DNA of 64,000 nt, taken from contig JAFEUB010000794.1 in assembly GCA_024529925.1 (NCBI GenBank), positions 124,001-188,000 on the forward strand. Reading direction: 5' to 3'. The DNA comes from Ophthalmolycus amberensis (taxonomy: Eukaryota; Chordata; Actinopteri; Perciformes; Zoarcidae). The notes beneath the pieces were generated by a model that was given only the letters and a program-made list of their open reading frames with translations, ran no database searches and had not been told where the DNA came from. The number at the start of each line of letters is the position of its first letter. Position 1 is the stretch's first letter. A program made the translations under genes and the position numbers. Shown piece by piece: positions 33,885 to 46,400 of this stretch.

Positions 33885-36800
33885 CCCTGTGTACTGTTTC
33901 TACGATGCCTAGAACCAGCAGATTTTTCTTTCCTGGAAAAACTTTCATCTTGGCAATGCCCCGTGTCTAGTATTGAGTTTTAAAGCTTTATTTTTCCTCA
34001 AAACAACATAAAAAAGGCATCAATGTGAGATCGTTTTACTTATTTCCAAAGCAAAGTATCCATGCTTCACTTTTTTTAAAGACTTTTCAGGGAGCAGCAT
34101 GCTGTGTCACCTGACTGGCGTATTTGTCCAGTTGTAGGAAAATAAGAGTTTCAATTGTCCGTACCAGACTGGACGAGCTGTGTAGATGGACTTTCTTTTT
34201 CGCAGTGTCTCAAGATGTATCACTCCAAATCGGGAGAACAGACCTCAGACCAGCATGAAAAATAGAGGAACAGTTGTGGAGGAAAGGAGTGATACGAATG
34301 AAGACATAATCATACCGGAGATCTACGTGGGTCTCCAGTCTGTGGTGTGACGAGAGAACAAGCCAACGTTTTCACTGGACAGTTCTGACAGTGACCAACA
34401 CGCACTTTAATCGCCTCCACGTTTATGGATGAACAAGCATCGCAGCACACGTTCAGAAGCTTATTTTATCCGTTTGATTTGTATTTGGTTATTATAATGG
34501 TTGACATGTTGAGATGTTCCATTGTATTTCACTCCAGAAGGAAGGAAGGACTGTACTTTTCCCTCTTTGGGTGGTGTTGCCCCCATGTCTTTGTTGTTTC
34601 TTTGCCCTTAACCTCCTCAGGAAGGCTGTGAAGATTGAGGGCACAGAAGAAGAAGGGATTGTCGGGACCAAGCACAGCCGAGAGCATTTTGATGTTATCA
34701 ATGTTATCTTTCAATTTCATCCCTTCATTTTTTAACCCTCACCTTCGATGTTTAGGATCAAGTTTTCACGTGTCATTTGAAGCCTTGTTCTGTTACGGTT
34801 GGATATAAGGCTCCTGTGTTACCAGTACCTGGGTTGAAGGAATAGCTTCTTTTTTTTTGGAGAGTCAGAAAAACCCATAGATGCCTTTTTTGTATCTCCA
34901 TGGGTGTCAAGTTGCAGCTTCTCTTTTAAGTAAGACAAAATACACTGGGTGGCTATTTAGTTGAACTCCCATCTTGATCTGCATCTGAACAAAGACGTTC
35001 GATAATAACGTCGAACTTCAGAACCACTTTCATTCGATATCAGGGCTGCCTGCTGTTGGCCCCTGTTGACTCCCGCAATCTGTGAATTGTGAAGTGTGCA
35101 TAAGCACAAATACATTCAGTAAAACGCATTGTGTAACCACAATGTCAACTGAAATAACAGTGTGCCAGCAATATACACTCAGTGGCCACTTTATTAGGTG
35201 CACCGGTACATTCTGTTGCAATTCAGCTCTGCCATGAATTCAGCCTTTACGTTTATAATGTTCTGTTTTTCACAGACATTGTGGGAAATGTGTAGTTACG
35301 TTAAAGGTGGTGTTGTTCTGGACGATATTGAGAGGTGTTGCTAATGTTTTTGTTCTTCTTATTTACAGTACAGCAGTACATGAGATGGACGGTTGAATAT
35401 AATGCAGTCCAGAACAGTCCCATCAGTATCACCTCAGTTATAAACATATAACTTAATGAACACCTTTAGCGGTGTAAAAAGAAGAAAACCGAATATTATT
35501 GGCATCATAAAAGTAGACTTTATGGCAGAACAGTTGTATATGATTGCATTAGACTGTACAGGTCAAGTTAATTGTATTCATATTTATATATCTAATAACA
35601 ACTCTGTCTCAGATGTACATAATGAAGTGACCAATGAGTGTATATAGAATATAGAGTGCATAATGGATTAATCAGCACATTTTGTAATTAGATTCAATCG
35701 CCACAAACTAATTGCCACATGCTGAACCTAGAGCCCCTGGGGACCTGGGGCCCTTGGGCAGTTGCCCACTATGCCCAGTTAGTAGTCCAACCTTGGCTAA
35801 CAGACACACACATCCATGGTGTATTTAATTATTCTGTTGCAGGTTGATGTTAGTGGAAAACAGTGTATTTTGCTACTCTTAAGGGGTGCCAAAATTTGTT
35901 CCCGACGTCCAGTAGTTGACTAATTCAACCATCCATTCAACACACCCTCAAACTGCATGAGAAAAAGGCAGTAAAGCCAAACTATCTTTTCTCCCATCAC
36001 AAAGCAGAAACTACGTGTTAGCACAGCTCCTCAACAAGGATGTCTTTTAGCTTTTAACTGATATATTAACATTTTAACCAGTCTTGTCTCAAGTTATGAT
36101 TGTGAAATGGATAGTGTGTTACTGGTTGTGTTGCACTGTTGGCTGCCTAATAATGTAGTTATTCTGTTTTGTGAGTTACCTCCGTCTCACTTTGGAAATA
36201 GCTGCGCCCGGTAGTTTAAAACCTATTTATATGCATTCCTCTGAGAAACTGCCTGCTGTGAATCTTACCGGTCAGCACCCCAGAATCGGTCGCAGGTACA
36301 GGATTTATTGTTGTTAACCAGTTGTGTTGTGTTGTTGTACGCCTCCCAAAGGCAACCGCTCTCGTCGGCATTCATATTCATCAGCACTCACTCTTGCCAA
36401 AACCAGTGCATGTGAAGTATAAGTTGTAGTCACAGCGACGGTAGCCTCCACAGTCACGTTTGTGCTACCGGGTGACCACGAACCTCAACAAATTTTGTAT
36501 TTTCCAAAACTAAATACCTGGTTATGTAGCCTCATGGGTGTTCCTGTGATCACAGGTTCCCAAACAGTGCCAGTCATCACTTTTATAAAATTCTCTTTTT
36601 GAAAAACAAACAAAAATAAATCATTGTTTAGATATGTTTTTTTTTAATATATATATATCTATCAAAACCTATACTGTTTTAAAACAGATGAGCAATTATT
36701 CCGATGACATCTTTTTTCTCTGTCAAATGTGTTGATCTATGAACTACAAGGAAAGTTCTCAACTGTTTGACTCTGTTTTCTAATTATGTCTTGTCATACA

Positions 36801-37650
36801 AAAGTCTTGCTGCGTAACTGAATCGAATGACTGAGGTGTGTGTGTTTGTTTCGTGCGTATGTGCGTGTTTGTGCTTTTGTCAGGGTGTGCATGAGTGACT
36901 GAGATGACGGGTTGTATTGCCAATTGAATTACCCCAGTGTTACAGGTCAGGGAAGGCAGAGGCCCACTTGTTTAAAAAAAAGGAGAAAATCACTGCCTGT
37001 AATTATACTGAAGACTGTAGTGTGGAAACATTGTTGCTGTACTCTGGCCTGATATGGGTTGTCTCCTCTTTCCTCTTGTATAGAACCACTGTTCCATTTC
37101 AAGGAACCTTTGCCAATATATTCTCCCCACTCATTTTATATATGTCCCACAGTAATAACATTAAGAGAGCAGCGTTGCTGTAACCTCTGAACTTTGGCGA
37201 GTGTTTGTTTCCACCAGTTACTGACTCTCCTCAGGTGTATGAAACTCTGCAGCACTGCATGGGTTTTTTTTGCCAAGAGTGAGGAGACTCGGACTTAAGT
37301 GTAAACCACCAAACAGCTCTGTCTCTCATCCCTAACTTGATCATCATATTTATTATTCTTTTCAGTGAAACCTTCCCAGAAAATCATCGGCTGAATTGGC
37401 GAGGTAATGCCAGTTACAGTAACGGCGACTCCTCCACCCCGAAGCCCACAAGGGAATGACTTATGCAATAATGATGTTTCAGCATGCAATAATAGCAACA
37501 ACCCCACAATAAGCCCGCCAAATTATCAACGCACATCTGCTGACCCGTTGCAGTTGAAATTCCTCTTCAGATAAACACATGTTATGAAGGGAGAACAGTG
37601 TATTTTGTACAAATATTTTAAAAGTATTAAAATAAGCCTGTTATATGTGT
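33885..37650 (+). other. rasa3: rasa3 3' untranslated region and downstream DNA
   Basis: No coding gene is seen here. AATAAA at 36615-36620 is the best poly(A) signal found, and an AT-rich stretch with AATAAG lies near 37631. A 30-bp fragment at 35175-35204 matches a fish repeat core I recognise (ACTCAGTGGCCACTTTATTA). Short AT repeats lie near 36650. The true 3' end needs transcript data. Confidence 0.45.
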
Positions 37651-38899
37651 ACATAAAACAGTTGAATGAATGGTGAAAATGTGATGTGTTTTTTCCCCTG
37701 AATAACTAAATGAAACCAATATTAATGAAAATGTGGTGTCTGTGTCTTTTTTTTAAAAATCCAGTGCAGTCTGCCTTTCAACTGCACTGAGTATAGAGTC
37801 ATGGTCACAGTCTGGCTCTGTGTCCAGATGTCCTCGGACTTTTTGTCAGGACTAAGTTGTGCCTTTAAAGACGATGGCATTGTGATTTTTAGGGTTGCCT
37901 GTGTTTCTTTGTCTCTCTTTGTTTCACTCTTGTATTCAGAGGATTTCGTTTTCTGGGTTTTGGCTTGTTTCATACATGCTTATATAGTGTTTCCTGCACC
38001 TCATGTGTCATATCTTGTTTTAATCCTGCCTTTGTGTGTTTTCCTGACCGTTGTGATTGTCTGCCCCTACCTGCTTAATTTCACCTGTCCCTCGTTGGCA
38101 CCCTTTTGTTTGTTTGTTCACGCTTGTTTCCCCTGTTTCATTAGTTGGTCTTTGTACCTTGTGCTTCGAGTCACTGCCTGCTTTTCCTTGTTGTTTTGTT
38201 TTGTAGTGTTCACTTTTCCCTGAGTTTTGTATTCACCTGCTATCTGCCCCCCTGCTTCCTGCTACCTGACCTCCCTTGGACTCTCAGGCTGTAAGAGAGT
38301 CAATAAATCATTGAACTTTTCCTGCTGCCTTCTCTCAATCCATCTGCGTCTGGGTCCCACTGTGTAATCTCCTGAGACTGTTGGTCATATCAGGAGCTTC
38401 ACTTTGTTTCAATTAGTTAAGACATTTTCTTTGGCTTTAGCTGTGGTGCAGATACATTTGTCTTTGTGTCCATTGTTTGTGTCCAAGTTTTGCCTTTTAT
38501 GAATCAATTATTCTAGAACTCTACTTTTACAGCATACATTTTGACATGTCATGGCAGGGAAAGCACAAGGAGGCTATTATTTAAATGACTGCATGTTCCT
38601 GGTATGGCTTATCGGGACAAATGGAAGGGAGCTTTGATCATTGTTATTACTTCCAACTGTGCTTATCTTTCCGTGAAACGTCTGACATCTGCAATCGATT
38701 TTCTACAAATGCCTTCTAAATAATGTCAGGCTATTTCGCACTGTGGAACCATTGGCTTTTTCAGTCACAGTGAAACATCTACATTTTCCCCTAACAACTT
38801 TGAATGAATGTCATGTTCCTTTCTTTTCTGTCCCTTTTACTGAGTGTTGTGAGTTTAGGCGATGCCACTCAAAAGCAGCAGCATGCGTGTAAGTAAACA
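37651..38899. other. rasa3-pros1 spacer with a retroelement-like T-rich block
   Basis: From about 37800 to 38400 the plus strand is rich in T and G, with an AATAAA at about 38302 and the phrase catctgcgtctgggtccc. This resembles 3' ends of fish retroelements. The 140-codon hydrophobic open frame at 37801-38223 falls in this block and is not taken as a gene. Confidence 0.35.
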
Positions 38900-39011
38900 A
38901 TGACCGTGTGTGAGGGTGAGTGCGTAGCAGCGCTCCCGAGCTGCCTCCGCTCATACCCCCGTGTTTCTGCTCCCCTGGTGGCTCCTCCACTCACCACCCA
39001 CCTCTCTCCCT

Positions 39012-39043
<32 letters not shown>

Positions 39044-39155
39044 CGCTCTCGCTCTCTCTACGAAAACACTTTCGGGAAAGAATAAAGTTTTTCGTGCGCT
39101 CCGCCAGTCTTTACTCGCAGCCAAACCGTGGCCTAGCAGGAAGAACGGCCCGACT
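38900..39155 (+). promoter_or_regulatory. pros1: Probable pros1 promoter/5'UTR with CT tract
   Basis: This 250-bp stretch before the start codon is richer in GC than the spacer and contains a polypyrimidine (CT)n tract at about 38999-39058. No TATA box is evident. The transcription start is unknown. Confidence 0.3.
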
Positions 39156-40405
39156 ATGTGGAGAAAGAAACGGGCGCTTGGGGAATCCGTGGCTTGTCTC
39201 GTATTCCTCGTGACGCTCGTCGATGCTTATCGATGTAAGTATGGACGTGTTTTTTTTTTTTTTTTTTTGCGGTTTGCATTTTGAATTCTACGTAGTAGAA
39301 ATAAATCACGGAATAGTTAGTCTGTTTCCTGCCAGTGCCTCTGATTGAAAGCAGCTTTTCAGCCTGTATGTGACCACTTGGGAACGGTTTCAGGACTCTT
39401 ACAATCTTTTTTTTAAGCAAACAGACAAAAACAATGAAGTGTGGGGGGCTCATAACTCCTTTCTACACAGTGAAACAATGATTGGACAACATGAGCTGCT
39501 TGTTACAACAACCAGGAGTAATTTCTGGGAAATAACTGTTTCGCAATGACCTTTTTTCCCCCAATTCACAGAAGAGTAATTAAATTGTCCACTTTGTCCA
39601 TGCAGGCATCAGCCATCTGTCAGGAGGACTTGGATTCCTGCTGGGATCAGTCATGTGTTGTTATAATGTAGCTGTATTGTATTAATCACACATGTGAGAG
39701 TATCACTGCACTTTACTGGTTTGGTTGGTCCTGATTGTTGTGTTAGAAAACAACACTGATAAAACAATACAACGTTAGCTCCACACTGTGTGTTTTGTAT
39801 ATATTTCTCTCTCTTTAGTCCTGAGCCAGAGCACAGCCTCCCAGTTCCTGAGCAGGCACAGGAGAGCCAACTCTCTGTTTGAGGAGCGCAAGAAGGGCAA
39901 CATGGAGAGGGAGTGCATCGAGGAGCTGTGCAACAAGGAGGAGGCCAGGGAGATCTTTGAGAACCAGCCAGAGACGGTAAGAGAAGAGCAGCAACCAACT
40001 GATCCGAGGGGACGAGAAGGAAGAAGTACATTCAGAGATGGATTGAGCGGTGAAAGAAAATCCAAGCGACAGATCAGACTCGGGCTGCACCTAATGATTC
40101 ATTTCATTGTTGATGAATTTGCTGATTATTTGTTTGATCTGTAAAATGGCAAAAAAGAGCCACTCTGTGTTCCAACAGTCCAAAACCTATAAACATATTC
40201 CATATTTCCTTTGCACCTTTCATTTTCCTTTAGTATAATATAGAAAAAATTAAACATACATACATTTGTATTATTGTATTACTATATGGACGTTTCTGTT
40301 TCAAACAGCAGTTATTCAGAGCACAGCTTTGTCTTCCTGTCTTTATTGTCAAATGTGAACTTTAAATCTTTTTTTTCCAGGAATACTTCTACCCCAAATA
40401 TGTTG
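39156..40405 (+). CDS. pros1: pros1 exons 1-3: signal peptide, propeptide, Gla domain
   Basis: Residues 1-24 form a signal peptide with a basic start (MWRKKRAL) and a hydrophobic core (VACLVFLVTLV). The propeptide carries the carboxylase-recognition pattern with Ala at -10 and ends RHRR, so cleavage is expected between Arg42 and Ala43. The Gla domain opens ANSLFEE and holds the E-x3-E-x-C motif within MERECIEELC. Exon 3 is the 25-nt exon typical of vitamin K-dependent genes and encodes EYFYPKYV, the aromatic stack. Binding to phosphatidylserine through calcium is expected because the glutamates are kept. Confidence 0.95.
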
Positions 40406-43400
40406 GTAAGTTTGCAGAATGTTTTGTGTCTCTTGTTTGTTTGCCATGTTTTAATAGCAGTTCTGTTTTGCCTTTACTGGTCTGTTCTGACAAAGAAAAC
40501 TCTGTGTTGCAGTTTGTCTGGGTTCACACCGTGTCGGCATTAACAATCAAAACTCAGATCCCATCCCGTCAGATCTTCGCACCTGTGTGAAGGGTGAGGG
40601 CCTTCTTAGTATAAAATGCATTTTAATGTCATGAAGTCTGGAATGCTGATAAAGGTTATCCCCCCCCCCCCCCCGTGAAATGCTTTTGTCAAGGCTCTCA
40701 TTAAGGTCATATGTGTGTGTGTCTGAAACTGTTTGTTGCACGGCAGAGATCAGTAACCAGTGCACACCGCCGCCATGCTACAAGGAGGGTTCAAAGCGCT
40801 GCGTGGACGGACAGGCCTCCTTCACGTGTGAGTGTAAACCCGGCTGGAAGGGGCCGCGCTGTGACGAGGGTAGGTTCTGATACGTCATTTGGGATTTTAA
40901 ATATTTTCGTGCAACTTTTAAAACAGGCATGTCAAACATTCTGTGTCGATATTTTGTTCTTAAAATTAGGCTCAGAATTCAACTTAAAACGGATTAATTT
41001 AACCTTTTGAAATGATTGAACTGGCCGCTGATAAATGTTGTTGTGTAATGTGTTGACTGGGCAGACATCGATGAGTGTTCAGATCCGGAATTCCCTGCGG
41101 GATGTAACCAGCAATGTTACAACTTACCCGGTACTTTCTATTGCACGTGTGAAGAAGGCTACTTCACCAATGACAAAGTCAACTGCGTTGGTAAGACTCC
41201 ATTCATTTCAACAGCAATTTGTGCAGCTAAACTGCAGTAATGTTATGAATCATTTCAAGTTTGATTTCAGTTTCATCAAAGGACAGAAACGTACAGTTTT
41301 CATGTACTTTATGTGTATTATAAATATGGAAGAGGGACATATAGTGCTACTAAGCAGCTGAGCAAACACATGTTTGTGTATTGTTTCTTTTTATTTACTC
41401 ATATGGGCTGTGGAACACACACTCCATAACAAACTCTCTGCTGTCCAGCTGTTGTGCTCAGGGCCTGAACCATTTGTTATTTCTAAAGCTGACCTGAGGT
41501 GACCTCTTATGTAACACAATATGAAAAGTTTTTAACATCTAAAAAGATGGTCCACCAGTCTCACATGTCTGAGCTGTTAGAACTTGCTTACAGTTTGTAG
41601 ATGACTGTTGTCTCAGTTACGCATATTTCTATTCGTGGGAAGTTCACTCATTGTTTATCTTCAGTGTGTTAAGGCTTGTTCAGTACAAAGTCTTCACAAA
41701 CATGGACTGACTCAGTTTGGTAAATTTGCTTTTCCCCCTTTTTTTTATTGGCCAGGATATTTAGGAGCCCATACTTTGAACCAGTGAATGTTTTTTTTCT
41801 CTCTTTGCTTTCTAAATGATTTAAGCAATTAGATCATCAAACTGGTTCGTGGGTCATTTTCTTTACCAACATCTTGTTTCTGCACCACATTGAAGGAGAC
41901 TGGCATGAGACCTGAGAGTTGCTGGTTGAACCTCAACTGTATTCTGTTCACAGCTTATTGCTTGTTTGCTAGGTTTAATTTTACAGTAACATATCTCATG
42001 AGAGCATGACTCTCATGAACTCTCACCATGGAGAGGTTTTCAAAATAGGCTCTGCTTGCAGCTGCATTCAATTTTTCTAAATGTAACTTTTACAAACTAA
42101 TGGTGTCTAAAAGCATGAACAATGGAAGTAATTGTAGTTATTGTGGTTTCGGTCACATTTATAATTTTATCCAAAACTACACTTGCAATCAACACCATAT
42201 AGTTTATATTTGCAAATTAAAATTTTTAATCAGGACTCACAAGACCAGCTTCACATTTTCACTCTTTTATTTACTGTTTTCCAGATATCGATGAATGCCG
42301 GATGTATCCCAGTATCTGTCAAGAACCGGCTAAATGTGTCAACATGCCGGGCATGCACGAGTGCCAGTGTCCCCTGGGTTTCAATTATAACTCAATTTCC
42401 AAGACCTGCAACGGTGAGAGTTAAAAAAATAAAAATAAAAAAGCTGCCACAGACATTGAACCAAAGATCACTGCTGTAATTCTTTCTTTTCCTGTCTTTG
42501 CAGATATAGATGAGTGTGAGTTGAATGTGTGCGACGGGACGTGTATGAACACTGTGGGCAGCTACGGGTGCCACTGTGATGGTCGTCAGGGTCTGTATTT
42601 GGCGAAGGAAGAGCGTTACTGTGAAAGAATCCCTGTTTGTGTGGAACTGTATGACCACACACACCCTGAGATGCTTTACCTGGGAGAGCAGTTCGGAGGC
42701 TATGTCATCTATCTGCTCTTCCGTCTGCCGGAGAACACAAAGTGAGGATCTATCACGAACACACCTATAGTGTACTTATTTTATTAAAGGATCATAAGTG
42801 TTTTTTTTATGGCTTTTACTACATTTAGTGCAAAATAACAATGAGTCAAAGCATAAAAATGTATCTTTTTTGGTAGCTTCCAAGATGGGAGTAGATGAGT
42901 ATCAATCAATGCAGCTTAAAGCTCCATCTCCATCAAGTTCCAGACCTCTAGAAATTGATTTGCAGTTACATTCGTACATAACTACAGTTGGATTACTGTG
43001 TAAACTAATCTCTGTCTTTCTGTTTGTTAGGTTTGCAGCGGAGTTTGACTTCCGTACATTTGACCCAGAGGGAGTTGTGCTGTACGCAGAGTCCTCGCAG
43101 GGCTCGTGGTTCATGTTGGGGCTAAGAGGCGGTCGCATTGAAGTCCAGTTTAAAAACCAGCACACGTTCAAGGTCACCAGCGGAGGAAAAGCCATCAATG
43201 ATGGACAGTGGCATGTGGTAAGAATGACTTTAAAGTCCAGTAATCCCCTCCACATAATCAACATGTTCCCCTATGGTTAACATAGTGATAGCCGAAGTGC
43301 TAATCCATAAACCGAATTGATGAAAGGCGGGCTGTGCATAACTGTGTGCTCTACGTGAAACACGCAGATCTCTGTGGATGAACTGGAGAGCAGCATCAGT

Positions 43401-46400
43401 GTGAAGATCAGTAAGGAAGCTGTGATGAGCATCAACAGCCCTGAGAGTCTCTTTACTTCAGTTAACGGCAAACTGGAGACCAAGGTCTACATCGCTGGTC
43501 TGCCCAACCGGACTGACGTCATCAAACCTGTAAGCAGGTGGTCTGAAAGCATGCACACACAATGAATCGTACTTTTTCGACCCGTAGCCACGTCTGATGA
43601 AATCCCCTTGACAACGTTGTGAAATGAATGTATCGGGATTTACATTGGACCGGCTCCAAGCCAGTGTTGTTTTTGCTCAGTGTGTGTATCCATCGATCCA
43701 TTAGATCAACCCTCGACTTGATGGCTGCATTCGGGGCTGGAACCTCATGAATCAGGGAGCATCTGGGGTAAAGGAGGTCATCCAGGAGATGAAGAGTAAA
43801 CATTGCTTTTTGAATGTGGAACGAGGGTCTTTCTTCACTGGGGCAGGACTGGCACACTTCAACATTGACTACAGTGAGTAAGTTAAGTTATACTTTATTA
43901 ATTCCTATGGGAAAGTTTGTCCTCTGGTCACAGCACAGTGTTGCAGGACCAAATGTAGTTTTGAGCTTGGTGCCATGTTTAATGATAGCTTTACTAAACT
44001 AGCATTTTTTTGGGGGGGGGGGGGGGTTAGGGTTAGCACCCCAGAGAAACGTGCGAACAAAGGGAGCATAGAATTCCACACAGACAGGCCCAAGTTAGTG
44101 GGTTTCGAACCAATACCTACTTTTTGTAGTAAGACCAGCTCAGGTCTTACTAGACATATATGGTAGGTTCTACTGAAGCTGTTACACCTGTGTATGTACC
44201 ATATATTCCATATCATGACAATACCTGTCAGGGCTTTAGGAACACAGACTTTCTGAAAGGGATGGTTGGTATTTTTTAAATTGGGTTTGTATGAGGTACT
44301 TATACACAAGCAGTGTATTACCGACTGTAGATGGCGGCATGCCCCAAGTTTGGAGAAACAGACAGGAGTACCCGGCATGGGAGCAATATAATATACTTCT
44401 GTGGAGGGGAACAGCATCAACACGCATTTAAGCCACCTGAAAAGGCTCACCTAACTAAATAGTATGAGTTGAATGTAATGCTCTCTTCAAGGCCAACAGA
44501 ATCCAAACGTTTTACCTCGCAGGACAGAGCCGCTGGCCTACCGCATACAGCTGCCTTGATCGCTTAGTTTGTGGTATCGTGTGGCTTTAACACAAACTAA
44601 ATAACCGATCGAGGCAGTGGTAACCCATTTGAAATATGTGATTTTGAATATTCAAAGTTATTAAGGGTTGAGTAGACGGAGAAATATGAGATCCTTCAAA
44701 TTTGGTAAAAAAAATGGAAATGGACAACCTTCCTAAATAAATGTGTTTGTGTGTAACGTAGGTGATTCTGGGAGTTGGAATGTCGATATAAAGATGAACA
44801 TACGTCCGTCCAGCAGCACAGGTGTCCTCTTTGCTCTTGTCCACAACAACACAGTCCCCCTGTCCATTGCTGTGGTAACGCAGGGAGACGGAGATGCTGT
44901 GAGTTCATCCACACTGTAGTTGGAAATAAACACGTGTATCTCTGCATGTCTTCCCAAGCACACGTGATTAAACTCTGTGTTGTTATTGACCTCCATGCTC
45001 CAGAACTTGCAAGTGTTCCTGGACGGCGTCTCCGTGGCAAAGCTGGACTCACTGATGTTGTGTTACCCTGACCGGCTGACAGTGCAGCTGAATGTGACTA
45101 CCTCAGAAATCCAAGTCTCAGCTAACTCCTCCACTGTTACCTACATGAAGGCTGATGCCCTGCAGGAGGCACTGGAGCACCTCAACAGCACTATGCAGAA
45201 CCCCATCAGTACATACATTGGTGGGATACCAGGTTAGTTTATCTTTTCAGGAAAAGTACAAAAGCCACTCTTTTGAAGGTAACTATGAGCAGTATTTATT
45301 AGCTATATACGGTCACCATTGAATGGCCAATGTGGCTTCCTGCCTAAAATCATTTCAGACCTCATCTATTCATAAGAAAGCTTTCTCAGAAATGTTCTCA
45401 TTGTGGAAAAGAAGTTCAAAGCAAAGCTAATTGTAATATTCCCTTGATTGTGCTGTCACATCGTAACTGTAGGCCACTCTCGCCAGCGGCTCTGTGAGTC
45501 TGTACTGAGGCATAATGGTGCTTTGAGCTAAATGCTAATGTCAGCATGCTGTCATAGTCACAGTGACAATGCTATCTTGCTGACGTTGAGCAGGTATAAT
45601 GTTTACCATTTTCACATCTTAGTTTAGGGTGTTAGCATTTGCTATTTAGCACTGTACAGCTGAGGAGGACACAGTCTTCATTCATGGACACAATTTACAT
45701 TTTTGACCAGATGATGGCGATATATTAAAAGTTAAGGGATCAGAGTGATGACAATTCATCTTGAGGGGGACATGAATTGTCTGTACCAGATTTCATGGCA
45801 ATGGTTGTGAAGATATTTCCCTTAAATTCAAATGTCACCTTCAGGGTGGAGCTAGATAAAAGCCAGAGGATCACCAAAATCATCAGGAGACAAAATAAAT
45901 CGCATCGCAAACCATCCAACGGTTGTTGAGATATTTCAGTCTGGACCAAAGTGATGGAACAACCGACAGACCGATATTGTAATCCCTGGTGGCTCGGCTA
46001 AAACAATGTATTAGTTACCTTTCCGCCCTCCGAACAAACATGCGGATTGTATGACTTAATGAGTTCAGCAAAGTCAGTCTCTCGTGGTTGTTTTGCCTAA
46101 AACTAAAGTACATTCATTCAGTTTTCGCCTCCCTTTTACCTGTTAATGTGTTTATTTAGTTTTATTTATTTATTGTGCAGCATGTTACAACCTTGGTAGT
46201 AAAGGGGCTATATTTACCACAATTTCATTATCGTCATTTTCCCTGACTGTCTCTCTTTCAGACGATGTCCCGTTACCTGCCACCCCTGTGACGGCCTTTT
46301 ACCACGGCTGCATGGACATCGCTATCAACGGCCAGCAGCTGGACTTCGATAACGCTCTCAGCAAACATAACAGTATTAAGTCCCATTCTTGTCCCCCTGT

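Noticed and set aside
37801..38223. 140-codon hydrophobic open frame downstream of rasa3
   Set aside because: It falls in a T-rich retroelement-like block, has no recognised domain, and its hydrophobicity follows from base composition.
38961..39155. N-terminal extension of pros1
   Set aside because: The frame is open but encodes a low-complexity Ser/Leu stretch; the ATG at 39156 gives a proper signal peptide.
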